Shown here: positions 41,203-51,254 of the stretch, piece after piece | Numbering within the stretch: the stretch's first letter is position 1 | How the letters are laid out: each line of letters begins with the position of its first letter | From: an uncultured Pelagibacteraceae bacterium | Lineage (GTDB): Bacteria > Pseudomonadota > Alphaproteobacteria > Pelagibacterales > Pelagibacteraceae | Direction: 5' to 3' | Assembly: GCA_902624535.1 (NCBI GenBank) | Contig: CACNYF010000001.1 | Location: 1 to 64,000 of the forward strand | Length of the DNA stretch: 64,000 nt | Made by a program: the position numbers and the translations under genes | Notes under the pieces: generated by a model | The model's input: the letters and a program-made list of their open reading frames with translations, nothing else | The model's database searches: none | Told to the model about the DNA's origin: nothing

Positions 41203-41697
41203 TTATTCTTTCCCTGAAAGTTTTTTAAAATTATCTAAAATAAGCTCTAATGAAGTTAATGCTAAAATTAAAAAACCAACTGGAAATGCTAAGAACATCC
41301 ACCAGATAGGAATATTAATTTCTAATTCCATCATTTGTCCTAAATTGTAATACATTGTTGTTGCATCAACTCCTGCTTTAAAGAATACACATGCAGAAAT
41401 TAAAGCTATTAAATTTACAATTGTTCCAATAATATTTTTTGATTTTTCAGATAAATAGTGACTTAAAAAGTCAACTTTAATATGTTGCCCTTGTTTTAAT
41501 AAAGGACCAAGTAATGGAAAAACCAGCCAACTCACCATTACGGGTGGTAATTCAATAAACCACGCAAATCCTGTACCTGTGATAAATCTTGTTGTGGCGC
41601 TTAAAGCTAAAGCTGCCACCATTAAAAAGACAATGAACATTGCGAGCGAAATTGCAGCTTTTGCTAGCAAATTATTAATAGCTCGCAATGCCCTCAT
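41203..41697 (-). CDS. dctQ: TRAP transporter small permease (DctQ)
   Basis: Four-TM DctQ architecture, adjacent to dctM and dctP. Confidence 0.88.
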   Translation of the reverse strand: MRALRAINNLLAKAAISLAMFIVFLMVAALALSATTRFITGTGFAWFIELPPVMVSWLVFPLLGPLLKQGQHIKVDFLSHYLSEKSKNIIGTIVNLIALISACVFFKAGVDATTMYYNLGQMMELEINIPIWWMFLAFPVGFLILALTSLELILDNFKKLSGKE

Positions 41698-41725
41698 AAT
41701 CTTTTTAGAAAAAGTTTAACTTCTT

Positions 41726-42742
41726 CTAATTGCTCTTGGCATATGCTTGTGCTGCCTCTAGGGCGTCAGCATCAATCATTTTAGCCATTGCTGGCATTAC
41801 TTCATCTTTCATAAGCTTATCAAACTTAGCTTTTTCAGCTCCTGAAAGTGTAGTAACAACCCCACCTCTTTCTTGGAATTTTTTAAGAGTACTTTCTCCA
41901 GTATCCATAATTAAGTCAGTTGATCTTTTTCCAATTTCTTTTCCAACATCCATTATGATTTTTTGTAAGTCTGGAGATAGACTATTAAACCAAGTTGAGT
42001 TTGCCATAATATATGCATCAGCATAATATTGATAAGGCTTTTGAGCGTATTTTAAAAACTCCCACCAGCTATATGCTTCTATGCTTCCCGGAGGACTGTT
42101 AATCGTATCAATCATTCCAGTTTGTAATGAAGTATAAACTTCACCTGTAGGCAACGATACTCTGTTTGCTCCTAAAGCATCCCACATTGGCTCTTCACTT
42201 TTTAAAAGTCTTCTAGCCTTAAGACCTTTCATAGCATCTATACCTGTTAATTCTTTTGCGCTTGAAAAAGTCATTACAGGTCCAACTGGGTTATACATTA
42301 CTAATGTTGAATTAGTTTTTTTTGTTAATTCACCCCAAATTTCTTTTCCTTTAGGTGAATTTTGAAAAAAACCTCTTTGTTGTTCCCACGAATTAAATAA
42401 TCCTGGGAATGAAGCAACATTAAAGTTTTTGTTTATTGGTGGAAAACTTACCACTCCAACAATTCCTCCAAGTTCAACTGCACCAGAAGTTACCGCTCCC
42501 ATTACTTCTCTAATTCCAAATAATTGTTTAGATGGATAAACTTCGATTTTTAATTTTCCTTTTGCTCTTTTATTTACTTCATCTGCAAAAATTTGAGCAT
42601 GTTTTGCACTGTGGTGCTTCGGACTCCAGTGAACAGATAATCGTCCCACTATTTCTGAAAAAGCAGCTGTTGAAGTAAGAACAAATGAAAAAATAAACGT
42701 TAAGCTAATAATAGCTTTATAAATTGATTTAAATTTATTCAT
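41726..42742 (-). CDS. dctP: TRAP transporter substrate-binding protein (DctP)
   Basis: Signal peptide; SAKHAQIFADEVNKRAKGKLKIEVYPSKQLFG. Confidence 0.93.
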   Translation of the reverse strand: MNKFKSIYKAIISLTFIFSFVLTSTAAFSEIVGRLSVHWSPKHHSAKHAQIFADEVNKRAKGKLKIEVYPSKQLFGIREVMGAVTSGAVELGGIVGVVSFPPINKNFNVASFPGLFNSWEQQRGFFQNSPKGKEIWGELTKKTNSTLVMYNPVGPVMTFSSAKELTGIDAMKGLKARRLLKSEEPMWDALGANRVSLPTGEVYTSLQTGMIDTINSPPGSIEAYSWWEFLKYAQKPYQYYADAYIMANSTWFNSLSPDLQKIIMDVGKEIGKRSTDLIMDTGESTLKKFQERGGVVTTLSGAEKAKFDKLMKDEVMPAMAKMIDADALEAAQAYAKSN

Positions 42743-42832
42743 TTTTCCTCTCTTTTTTAAAAATTGATCTTATTAGTTGCATATATTTTAACAATGCAAA
42801 ATTTTAATAAATTTAATAGAATATTTTTCTAA

Positions 42833-43324
42833 ATGAAGCGCAATGGTTTCACATTAATTGAATTACTTGTTGTAGTGGCAATAATAGGTATATTAGCTGC
42901 AGTTGGAGTTGTTGCCTATAGTGGATATACTAGTGGAGCAAAGAAATCAGCGGCTAATTCAAATCATCAAGCAGTAGTCAAATATATAACTACAGAAGTA
43001 TTAAAGTGTTCAATAGGTGAGAGTACAGCTATGGATGGAGAATTGGATTGCACAAAAAGTGGCACATCTAACTGGAAAAATGATGTAGCACAAACAACCG
43101 TAAAAGTTTTAAATAGAAATTTTAAGAATCCTTATGACACCTCCAAATCACCAGTTTCGCATGGTGGAAATATAACTAACGATACAGATGTTGGATATAA
43201 TAGGCTGAGATCTCCTGGAACAACAATTAAAGTTTGGACTTGTGTTAAAACTCCTTGCTCTGGAACTGAATGTAGTATTCCAAACCACGTTTGTAGTGGT
43301 GATATTGATATAAGTGGTCTTTAA
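42833..43324 (+). CDS. Type IV pilin-like protein, copy 1
   Basis: MKRNGFTLIELLVVVAIIGILAAVGVVAYSGYTSGAKK class III/IVa N-methylation motif. Confidence 0.88.
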   Translation: MKRNGFTLIELLVVVAIIGILAAVGVVAYSGYTSGAKKSAANSNHQAVVKYITTEVLKCSIGESTAMDGELDCTKSGTSNWKNDVAQTTVKVLNRNFKNPYDTSKSPVSHGGNITNDTDVGYNRLRSPGTTIKVWTCVKTPCSGTECSIPNHVCSGDIDISGL

Positions 43325-43325
43325 A

Positions 43326-43805
43326 GTGTCAAAAAAAAACGGTTTTACTTTAATTGAACTTTTAGTGGTTGTTGCAATAATTGGAATTTTAGCTGCTGTT
43401 GGAGTAGTTGCTTATAGTGGCTATACAAGTGGCGCAAAAAATAGAGTATGTCAAAAGCATTTTGCTGATTTAAAAAGACTGATCAATCAACATTGGGCGC
43501 TTTGTGATATTGAGGGGAAAGTATCTTTAAAAACTCAGTATACAAATAATACTGAGGGAACAGCAAGAGACGTTAGTTGCACTAATTTTGGAACAATTGC
43601 GGGAGAGACGGTAAAGCATTTTACTAATTATGCCAAAAGTCCATATGAAAAATTAGATTATAATTTAGGAATATTATCTTATATAGGTGATCCTCCAAAA
43701 GACGGTCAATTTGCTTATTATCCTGAGACAGATGGATTTAAGCTTAGAGTAAGATGTAATGGAAAAGTAGATATTTACCAATGGCCAAAAGCTCAATTTC
43801 CTTAA
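43326..43805 (+). CDS. Type IV pilin-like protein, copy 2 (GTG start; ORF track 43314)
   Basis: KKNGFTLIELLVVVAIIGILAAVGVVAYSGYTSGAKN identical prepilin helix to copy 1, different C-terminal domain. Confidence 0.88.
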   Translation: MSKKNGFTLIELLVVVAIIGILAAVGVVAYSGYTSGAKNRVCQKHFADLKRLINQHWALCDIEGKVSLKTQYTNNTEGTARDVSCTNFGTIAGETVKHFTNYAKSPYEKLDYNLGILSYIGDPPKDGQFAYYPETDGFKLRVRCNGKVDIYQWPKAQFP

Positions 43806-43858
43806 AAATTTTTCTCAATAGACTTAACAAGATTATAAGGATATTTTAAAAAAATTTT

Positions 43859-44224
43859 ATGGAATACGATGATAATAATATATTTGCAAAAATCTTAAGA
43901 GGAGAAATTCCTTGCAATAAAATCTATGAAGATGATTATGTTTTATCTTTTTATGATATTAACCCTCAAAAAAAAATTCATGCTTTAGTAATTCCAAAAG
44001 GAAAATATATTGATCTAGATGACTTCAATTCAAATGCTTCAAATGATGAAATAGTAGGTCTAATGAAAGGAATAACAACAGTTTCAAAAAAACTAGGAAT
44101 TTCATCGATTGGTGGTAAAGGTTATAGAGCACTTACTAATATTAGTGACTATGGAGGACAAGAGGTGCCTCATTTACATTTTCATTTATTTGGTGGTGAA
44201 AAAACTGGAAAAATGGTTTTGTGA
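43859..44224 (+). CDS. HIT family nucleotide-binding protein
   Basis: NIFAKILRGEIPCNKIYEDDYVLSFYDINPQ, GGQEVPHLHFHLFGG. Confidence 0.95.
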   Translation: MEYDDNNIFAKILRGEIPCNKIYEDDYVLSFYDINPQKKIHALVIPKGKYIDLDDFNSNASNDEIVGLMKGITTVSKKLGISSIGGKGYRALTNISDYGGQEVPHLHFHLFGGEKTGKMVL

Positions 44225-44730
44225 TAACTAAAGTTGACAGAAAGTATCTGGAAATTAATTCTCCTGAGGAAATAAATTCATCTGAACCAAAAATAAATTG
44301 TAGGATTGAGCTCAAAAATCCTCCAGATTTTCAAATAAATAAGTTTTTTTACAAGCAAATTGGAAAAAGCTATCGTTGGATAGATCGACTTGTTTGGGAC
44401 GATGCAAAATGGATGAATTATACAGACAATTCTAATTTAGAAACTTATATACTGAGAGAAAATGATGATTTGATTGGCTTTTTCGAGCTCTTATTTCATC
44501 CAGAAACAAGAAAATGTGAAGTCGCCTATTTTGGAATTTTAGATCAATATATCGGAAAAAATTATGGAAAATATCTTTTAACAGAAGCTCTGAGGTTAGG
44601 TTTTAGAAAAAAGACTAAAAAAGTTTGGTTACATACTTGCTCTCTAGATCACAAACATGCCCTAAAAAACTATTTAGGAAGAGGGATGAAAGTTTTTAAA
44701 TCCGAAACTATTAATTTAGATATTAGTTAA
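44221..44730 (+). CDS. GNAT family N-acetyltransferase (GTG start)
   Basis: CEVAYFGILDQYIGKNYGKYLLTEALRLGF, HTCSLDHKHALKNYLGRGMKVFKSE. Confidence 0.88.
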   Translation: MITKVDRKYLEINSPEEINSSEPKINCRIELKNPPDFQINKFFYKQIGKSYRWIDRLVWDDAKWMNYTDNSNLETYILRENDDLIGFFELLFHPETRKCEVAYFGILDQYIGKNYGKYLLTEALRLGFRKKTKKVWLHTCSLDHKHALKNYLGRGMKVFKSETINLDIS

Positions 44731-45277
44731 TATAATTTTGAACTCTGAATGTCTTTTCATCAATCATTATATTTAATTTTATATTAAATAATTTTGTTTC
44801 AACTTTATTTTGATAAATATCAGTTGTTGTCCATCCTTTAATTTCATAATTTTTTTTATCAAAAAAAATATTTAATAAATTATTATTATGTGTAATTTCA
44901 AAAGAAAATGTTTCATCATTTTCTTGAACTACTTCAACTTGGTCTAATTTACTTATTAAAAATTTTTTATCTAAAATTAAATTAAGTGGAGTATCTTTTA
45001 GTTTATACCTCAAATAGTTTGAAATTTTTTTACTGTTAATTACTAGTGATCTTCCATTAGATACTAAAATTTTGTTATAAATATCATCATATTTACATAA
45101 AATTTTTTTTGGATACAAAATTACACATTCGCCTTTCTCAGTTTTTTTTCCAATTTTTTGTATAAATTTAAACGATATATTATTTGTCTCTTGTAACTTA
45201 TTTTTTATCAGTTCCTTTGAAGATGCAAAAATATTAATTGGATAAAAAAATATTAAAATAAAAATTATGTATTTCAC
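44723..45277 (-). CDS. lolA: LolA-like outer-membrane lipoprotein carrier
   Basis: NNISFKFIQKIGKKTEKGECVILYPKKILCKYDD; downstream of ftsK. Confidence 0.75.
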   Translation of the reverse strand: MKYIIFILIFFYPINIFASSKELIKNKLQETNNISFKFIQKIGKKTEKGECVILYPKKILCKYDDIYNKILVSNGRSLVINSKKISNYLRYKLKDTPLNLILDKKFLISKLDQVEVVQENDETFSFEITHNNNLLNIFFDKKNYEIKGWTTTDIYQNKVETKLFNIKLNIMIDEKTFRVQNYIN

Positions 45278-47355
45278 TAATTTAAAACTTCTCTTTTGCC
45301 TACATGGTTAGCTTTACTTACCTCACCATTTAATTCCATTTGATCAATAATTCTCGCAGCTCTATTATATCCAATTTGTAACTTTCTTTGCAAAAATGAA
45401 GTAGACGCTTTCCTCTCCGACTTAATTATTTCTAAAGCTTCATTATATAATTCATCAGTTTCTGAATTGTCTTTATTTTTTTCATTAATCTCTTTTTCAT
45501 CTGCAAAGTTTAAAATTTCATCAACATAGTCTGGCTCTGCTTGATTTCTTAAAAAGTTATTTACTTTATCTATCTCTATTTCAGATACATACGGTGCATG
45601 TATTCTTGTTATTCTGTTTGCGGAAGACATATATAACATGTCACCTTTCCCTAAAAGCTGCTCAGCTCCTTGCTCACCTAAAATAGTCCTACTGTCAATT
45701 TTAGAAGTTACTTGGAATGAAATACGAGTAGGAAAATTAGCTTTTATTGTTCCAGTTATCACGTCAACACTCGGCCTCTGCGTTGCCATTATTATATGAA
45801 TTCCAGCGGCTCTAGCCATTTGAGATAATTTTTGAATGTAGTTTTCAATTTCTTTTCCAGCTACTAACATTAGATCTGACATTTCATCAACAATAACAAC
45901 AATATAAGGCATTTTAACTTTGTGCTTTTCATTATAACCATCAATGTTTCTTACACCCACTTTTGTCATTAGTCTGTATCTACTCTCCATTTCTTTAACA
46001 ACCCAACCTAAAACAGATGCAGCTTTTTTTGCTTCAGTTATAACTGGACATAATAAATGTGGTATACCTTCATAAGTTGAAAGTTCTAACATTTTAGGGT
46101 CTATCAAAATGAATTTACAAATTTCTGGTGTGTGTTTGTAAATTAAAGATAGAATAATTGTATTAATACATACAGATTTACCAGATCCAGTTGTTCCGGC
46201 TATCAATAAGTGAGGCATAATACTCAAATCACTTGTTATTGGTTCACCAGATATACCTTTTCCAAGTGCAATTGGTAATTTTATATCTTTTCTTTTAAAA
46301 TTTTTATCTGAAATAATTTCTCGTAAGAAAACGTTTTCTCTTGAAATTTTTGGCAATTCAATACCCACAGTATTACTTCCAGGTATAGTTGCTATTCTTG
46401 CAGACTCAGAGCTGGTATTCCTTGCAATATCCTCAGATAAATTAATAATTTTAGATACTTTTACCCCAGCCGCAGGCTCAAATTCATTGAGAGAAACAAC
46501 AGGTCCATGACTTATTTTTTTTATTTTTCCTTCAACACCAAAATCAAGAAGTATTTTTTCTAAACCTTCTGCATCTATTTTAATGTCATCCTTTTTATTA
46601 GAGTCTTTTTCTGGTTTTTTTAAAAAATCAATTAAAGGTAATTTAATTTTTACATCACTTAAAATTGATTTGTTATTAGAAAACAAATCTTCTTGAACAG
46701 GAGGTTCCTTAGATTTTTCAATTATAGTATTTTCTTTAAAAGTATTTTCTTGAGAAATTAAATTGTCTTTTTTTGATGAAATGAGTTCTTTTATAATAGT
46801 GAAAGAACTTAAAATATGTGAAATTTTAAAATTAGTACTTAAAAGAAAAAATAATAATATAAAAAATATTAATATATAATAACTTATAGTTTCATTAATT
46901 TTCAAAAATTCTGCAATTATGGTTTCCGACATTAAATCACCTACAAAACCATTGTTTCCATTTATTATTAACCAATACGTCTCTTTATGGAAAATACCAA
47001 AGAAAAATGTTGCAATAATAATGTAAAGAATTATGAAAAAAATATTTTCTATAATAACTATTAATTTTTTATTAATTGTTATTGATAATCCAGTGAAAAA
47101 AAGTGAAAAAGGAATTAATAGAGATATTATACCGATTGACTGAAAAAATATATCAGCAACAAAACTTCCTCTAAAACCAAGAAAATTTTTTATTTCCTGA
47201 TTTTCAGGAAATATAAAATTTGGATCTTCTGGCGAATAGCTAATTAGAGACATAAATAGTAATATTGAAGTAACTATTAAAAAAATACCTAATAGTTCCG
47301 CTAATCTCCTTATTATAAAATCGCCTATTTTATTGATATAATTTTTAAATATCAT
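45277..47355 (-). CDS. ftsK: DNA translocase FtsK/SpoIIIE
   Basis: MPHLLIAGTTGSGKSVCINTII, VVIVDEMSDLMLVAGKEIE, C-terminal gamma winged helix (ASTSFLQRKLQIGYNRAARIIDQMELNG). Confidence 0.97.
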   Translation of the reverse strand: MIFKNYINKIGDFIIRRLAELLGIFLIVTSILLFMSLISYSPEDPNFIFPENQEIKNFLGFRGSFVADIFFQSIGIISLLIPFSLFFTGLSITINKKLIVIIENIFFIILYIIIATFFFGIFHKETYWLIINGNNGFVGDLMSETIIAEFLKINETISYYILIFFILLFFLLSTNFKISHILSSFTIIKELISSKKDNLISQENTFKENTIIEKSKEPPVQEDLFSNNKSILSDVKIKLPLIDFLKKPEKDSNKKDDIKIDAEGLEKILLDFGVEGKIKKISHGPVVSLNEFEPAAGVKVSKIINLSEDIARNTSSESARIATIPGSNTVGIELPKISRENVFLREIISDKNFKRKDIKLPIALGKGISGEPITSDLSIMPHLLIAGTTGSGKSVCINTIILSLIYKHTPEICKFILIDPKMLELSTYEGIPHLLCPVITEAKKAASVLGWVVKEMESRYRLMTKVGVRNIDGYNEKHKVKMPYIVVIVDEMSDLMLVAGKEIENYIQKLSQMARAAGIHIIMATQRPSVDVITGTIKANFPTRISFQVTSKIDSRTILGEQGAEQLLGKGDMLYMSSANRITRIHAPYVSEIEIDKVNNFLRNQAEPDYVDEILNFADEKEINEKNKDNSETDELYNEALEIIKSERKASTSFLQRKLQIGYNRAARIIDQMELNGEVSKANHVGKREVLN

Positions 47356-47416
47356 GAATCAAAACTGCATTTGTCACTTTGTATCATTTAATTTTTATTG
47401 TTAAAATTATTTTGTT

Positions 47417-48499
47417 ATGAAAATTTGTCTTATAGGCCAAAATTTAACAAATTTGATTCTTGCCTACCTTTTTGCTGAAAAAAAACTCAATGTTGACATA
47501 TATTTAAATAAAAAAATTCAAAAGGCAAAAACAAATAGAACAATAGCTTTATCGAGTGAGAATTTTGATTATTTAAAATCTTTAACAAAATCGAATATTA
47601 AACACTGGAAAAGTAAAGAAATTAAAATTTTTACTGAAGATTCTCGATCTAAAGAAAAAATTAATTTTAATAAAAAAAATAAAGAAGTTTTTAATTTAAT
47701 ATCCTATTCTGAATTAAAAGAAATTTTTTTAAAAAAAGTAAAAAAATCTAAATTTGTAAAATTCTTTAATTCAGACACTCTTAGTCAAAACATTTTAAAG
47801 ACAACTAAAATTTATGATTTAGTAATAAATAGTGAAAACAAAAATTTTATTTCAAATAAATTTTTTTCAAATAAAATAAAAAAAGATTATAGAAGTAGAG
47901 CATATACATTTCTAATAAATCATCCACGTAAAGAGAATAATATAGCTATTCAAGTTTTTACAAAATATGGACCTTTGGCATTCCTGCCATTGTCTAGTAA
48001 TAAAACTTCAATAGTTTTTTCTTATAAGGGGATGAAATTAGATGATGAAAAAATAGTCGATATATTCAAAAAATATAATTCATTCTATTCATTCACTAAA
48101 ATTAGTAAAATTGAAAAGTTTAGTCTGAGTTTTGAAATGCTTAGAAATTATACTTATGAAAATATACTTGCTTTTGGTGATCTAATACATCGCATACATC
48201 CACTTGCGGGACAAGGATTTAATATGACAATTAGGGATATTAAAATAATATCAAAAATAGTTAATGAAAGAATATCCTTAGGTCTTCCAATAGATATCTC
48301 TGTTGCTGAAGATTTTCAGAATTCAACAAAACATCTTAATTATCTTTATGGAAGAGCAATAGATGGAATATATGAATTTTTTAGATTAGATAACAATATT
48401 AACAACTCAATTTCAAAACCAGTTTTTAATATTTTAAATAATAATTCTATTTTTAAAAAATATTCTAATATTTTATCAGATAAAGGATTGAATTTATAA
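47417..48499 (+). CDS. UbiH/UbiF/Coq6-like FAD-dependent monooxygenase
   Basis: NILAFGDLIHRIHPLAGQGFNMTIRDI (GD-x-H-x2-P-x-G-x-G-x-N motif). Confidence 0.85.
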   Translation: MKICLIGQNLTNLILAYLFAEKKLNVDIYLNKKIQKAKTNRTIALSSENFDYLKSLTKSNIKHWKSKEIKIFTEDSRSKEKINFNKKNKEVFNLISYSELKEIFLKKVKKSKFVKFFNSDTLSQNILKTTKIYDLVINSENKNFISNKFFSNKIKKDYRSRAYTFLINHPRKENNIAIQVFTKYGPLAFLPLSSNKTSIVFSYKGMKLDDEKIVDIFKKYNSFYSFTKISKIEKFSLSFEMLRNYTYENILAFGDLIHRIHPLAGQGFNMTIRDIKIISKIVNERISLGLPIDISVAEDFQNSTKHLNYLYGRAIDGIYEFFRLDNNINNSISKPVFNILNNNSIFKKYSNILSDKGLNL

Positions 48500-48500
48500 A

Positions 48501-49142
48501 TTATTGAAGAGTAGTATTTTCAAACTCGTCTTTAATATAATTATTTAGTATTTGTTCCATTTTCTCTTTTCTAACATTTATATCAAGACTTTCTAATAAT
48601 ATCTGTTTTTCTTCTAATGAGAACGGTGATGCCATTGATAAATCATTAAGAGTTTGGCTAAGATCTTTCTTTTCTAAATCTTTTAAGTTCACAATATATC
48701 CTTGTTTTTTAAAAAATGTTTTCATGTTCTCCATAATTAATTTTAAGTCAGAAAAGTTAACTTCATTGCTTTTTTGCATTATATCTTTTGAAAAATGGTC
48801 GTATTGAACACTGCACTCACGGTACATTTTGTCAGTATTTAATTCTGAGTCAATTTTGTATCTGCAAATCCCATTTAAAATAATAAGTATCCTACCGTCC
48901 TCTGTTTCATTGAAACTTGTGATTTTGCCAATACACCCAATTTTATATAGATCAGGTTTTTTTAAAGACCCAGTTTTTTTTGGTTGTATCATTCCAATCA
49001 TCCTATGCTTTTTCATGCTGTCATTTACCATTTGTAAATATCGAGGCTCAAAAATATTCAGTGGAACAGTTGTCCCAGGAAACATTATAAAATTTGATAA
49101 TGGGAAAATTGGTATAGTTTTCGGTAATTCTTCGAACTTCAT
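48501..49142 (-). CDS. LON peptidase N-terminal-domain protein
   Basis: TIPIFPLSNFIMFPGTTVPLNIFEPRYLQMVND. Confidence 0.88.
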   Translation of the reverse strand: MKFEELPKTIPIFPLSNFIMFPGTTVPLNIFEPRYLQMVNDSMKKHRMIGMIQPKKTGSLKKPDLYKIGCIGKITSFNETEDGRILIILNGICRYKIDSELNTDKMYRECSVQYDHFSKDIMQKSNEVNFSDLKLIMENMKTFFKKQGYIVNLKDLEKKDLSQTLNDLSMASPFSLEEKQILLESLDINVRKEKMEQILNNYIKDEFENTTLQ

Positions 49143-49264
49143 AACTCAATTATAATAAATCTTTTCAAGGTTACAACTATACAGAAATGTTTCGTAGTCG
49201 CATTTAACTATTTAATAACTTGCTAAATTCAAAAAAACCTCTTAGTTTTGTCATCTAAGAATAA

Positions 49265-49339
49265 GCGGGCATAGCTCAGTGGTAGAGCGTCTCGTTGCCA
49301 ACGAGAAGGTCGTGGGTTCAAGTCCCATTGCCCGCTCCA
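49265..49339 (+). tRNA. tRNA-Gly (anticodon GCC), CCA encoded
   Basis: GCGGGCA acceptor paired with TGCCCGC, T discriminator + CCA; TCTCG-TTGCCAA-CGAGA anticodon arm; GGTTCAAGTCC T-arm. Confidence 0.97.
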
Positions 49340-49355
49340 TTAAAGGAATTATATT

Positions 49356-49694
49356 ATGAGTGATTTAGCAAATAAAAAATGTATCCCGTGCGAAGGCAAC
49401 ATCCCACCATTTAACACAGAAGAAATTCATAAATATTTAAAACAAGTTGATGGATGGGAAGTTATAGAGGATAAAATCGATGGATTTCATTTAATGAAAA
49501 ATTTTAAATTTGATGATTTTTTACAAAGTCAAGAATTTGTGAATAAAGTTGGAGAAATTGCTGAAAAAGAGGGACATCATCCTGATCTGTGGTTTGGATG
49601 GGGTTATGCAAGAATTAAAATATTTACTCATGCAATCAAAGGTCTTGCTGAGAGTGATTTTATTTTAGCTGCCAAAATAGATAAGATAAATTGA
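49356..49694 (+). CDS. phhB: 4a-hydroxytetrahydrobiopterin dehydratase (PCD)
   Basis: FNFDDF-like FKFDDFLQSQEFVNKVGEIAEKEGHHPDLWFGWGYARIKIFTHAIKGLAESDF. Confidence 0.92.
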   Translation: MSDLANKKCIPCEGNIPPFNTEEIHKYLKQVDGWEVIEDKIDGFHLMKNFKFDDFLQSQEFVNKVGEIAEKEGHHPDLWFGWGYARIKIFTHAIKGLAESDFILAAKIDKIN

Positions 49695-51254
49695 TTAGTG
49701 ATTAAAGTGTCTTGTTTTGGAAAATACTAAAATAGTATTTGTTTTGTTAGCAAATTTAATAATTTCATCATCATTTTTTGAACCCGACGGTTGAATGACC
49801 GCTGAAATTCCTGCTTGTACCAATTTTTCTATACCATCCACAAATGGGAAAAACGCATCAGATGCAGCTAAGATTTCATCACTATCGCTTATTTTCTGAA
49901 ACTTTTTCATTTTGTCAATTGCTATTTTGCAACTATCTAACCTACTTGGTTGACCAGAACCTATGCCTATTGTCTTGTAATCTTTTGTAATGACTATCGC
50001 ATTCGATTTTACACTTCTGCATATATTAAATGCAAAAATAAGTTTGTTTAAAGTTTTATTCGTAGGTTTTATTTTAGATACAATTTTAAAATCTTTCTTA
50101 GAAAAATTTTGAGTATCTGGATCTTGAACTAAAATAGAATTAAATTTATTTATAAAATTAAATCTAAAATTTTTTTCTACTTTACTAGAATCAATTAGCC
50201 TTAAGTTTTTTTTCTGTCTTAAAAGTTTGACTGATTTTTCGTCAAATCCATTTGCGACTATTACCTCAAAAAATATTTTATTAATCTCTTTAGCTAAACT
50301 AATATTTAATTTAAAGTTACATGATACAATACCGCCATAGGCACTAATTGGGTCACTTTCTAAAGCCTCTTTAAAAGATTTAATTTTGTTTGGATTAGTG
50401 GAAACTCCACAGGGATTAGCATGCTTAATTATTGCTACACCTTTATTTTTTGGTAAATTTTTAGATATATTTAAAGCTGAATAAAGATCGTTATAGTTGT
50501 TGTAACTTAGTCGTTTTCCGCTGATTTGAATAATTTCCCCTTTGTTATTTTGTGAATATATTGCCGCCTTTTGATGAGGGTTTTCTCCATATCTTGTCTT
50601 CTCAACTAATTTTCCGGAAAATATATTCTTAATTGGGAAAAGGTTTTTGGACTTCTGATTTAAATAATTAAAAATTTTTGATTCATAATATGCTGTTTCC
50701 ATAAATGCATCTTCAGCCAATTTTTCTCTAAATTTTAAATTCGTTGAACCTCTATTTTTACTTAATTCAATAGTTAAATCTTCATACTGTTTTGTGTTAC
50801 TTAGGATAACTACATCATTATAATTTTTTGCAGCCGCTCTAACCATTGTTGGTCCTCCAATATCTATATTTTCAATTATATTTTTATGACCAGAATTACT
50901 TAATAAAACTTTTTCAAATGGATAAAAATTTATTATAACTAGATCTATATTTTCATAATTGTTAATTTTCATTTCTTTTTGATGTTTTTTATTGTGCCTA
51001 ACATTCAAAATCCCAGAATGAATTTTTGGATGCAATGTTTTTACTCTTCCATCTAGAAGCTCTTTTGAATTTGTAAATTTAGATACTTCTAAGCATTTAA
51101 AACCCATACTTTTAATTTTTTTGTATGTGCCACCTGAGCTTATTATTTTGATTTTATATTTTTTTAGTAAATTTAATAATGGCCTTAAATTGGATTTATC
51201 TGACAATGAAATTAAAGCAGTCCTAATTTTTATTGTATTTTTTCGAATGCCCAT
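49695..51254 (-). CDS. purH: Bifunctional AICAR formyltransferase/IMP cyclohydrolase
   Basis: TALISLSDKSNLRPLL, DGRVKTLHPKIHSGIL, RYGENPHQKAAIY, KHANPCGVS. Confidence 0.98.
   Translation of the reverse strand: MGIRKNTIKIRTALISLSDKSNLRPLLNLLKKYKIKIISSGGTYKKIKSMGFKCLEVSKFTNSKELLDGRVKTLHPKIHSGILNVRHNKKHQKEMKINNYENIDLVIINFYPFEKVLLSNSGHKNIIENIDIGGPTMVRAAAKNYNDVVILSNTKQYEDLTIELSKNRGSTNLKFREKLAEDAFMETAYYESKIFNYLNQKSKNLFPIKNIFSGKLVEKTRYGENPHQKAAIYSQNNKGEIIQISGKRLSYNNYNDLYSALNISKNLPKNKGVAIIKHANPCGVSTNPNKIKSFKEALESDPISAYGGIVSCNFKLNISLAKEINKIFFEVIVANGFDEKSVKLLRQKKNLRLIDSSKVEKNFRFNFINKFNSILVQDPDTQNFSKKDFKIVSKIKPTNKTLNKLIFAFNICRSVKSNAIVITKDYKTIGIGSGQPSRLDSCKIAIDKMKKFQKISDSDEILAASDAFFPFVDGIEKLVQAGISAVIQPSGSKNDDEIIKFANKTNTILVFSKTRHFNH

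Noticed and set aside
40547-41350. Plus-strand ORFs across the TRAP permease genes
   Set aside because: Antisense shadow ORFs of dctM/dctQ
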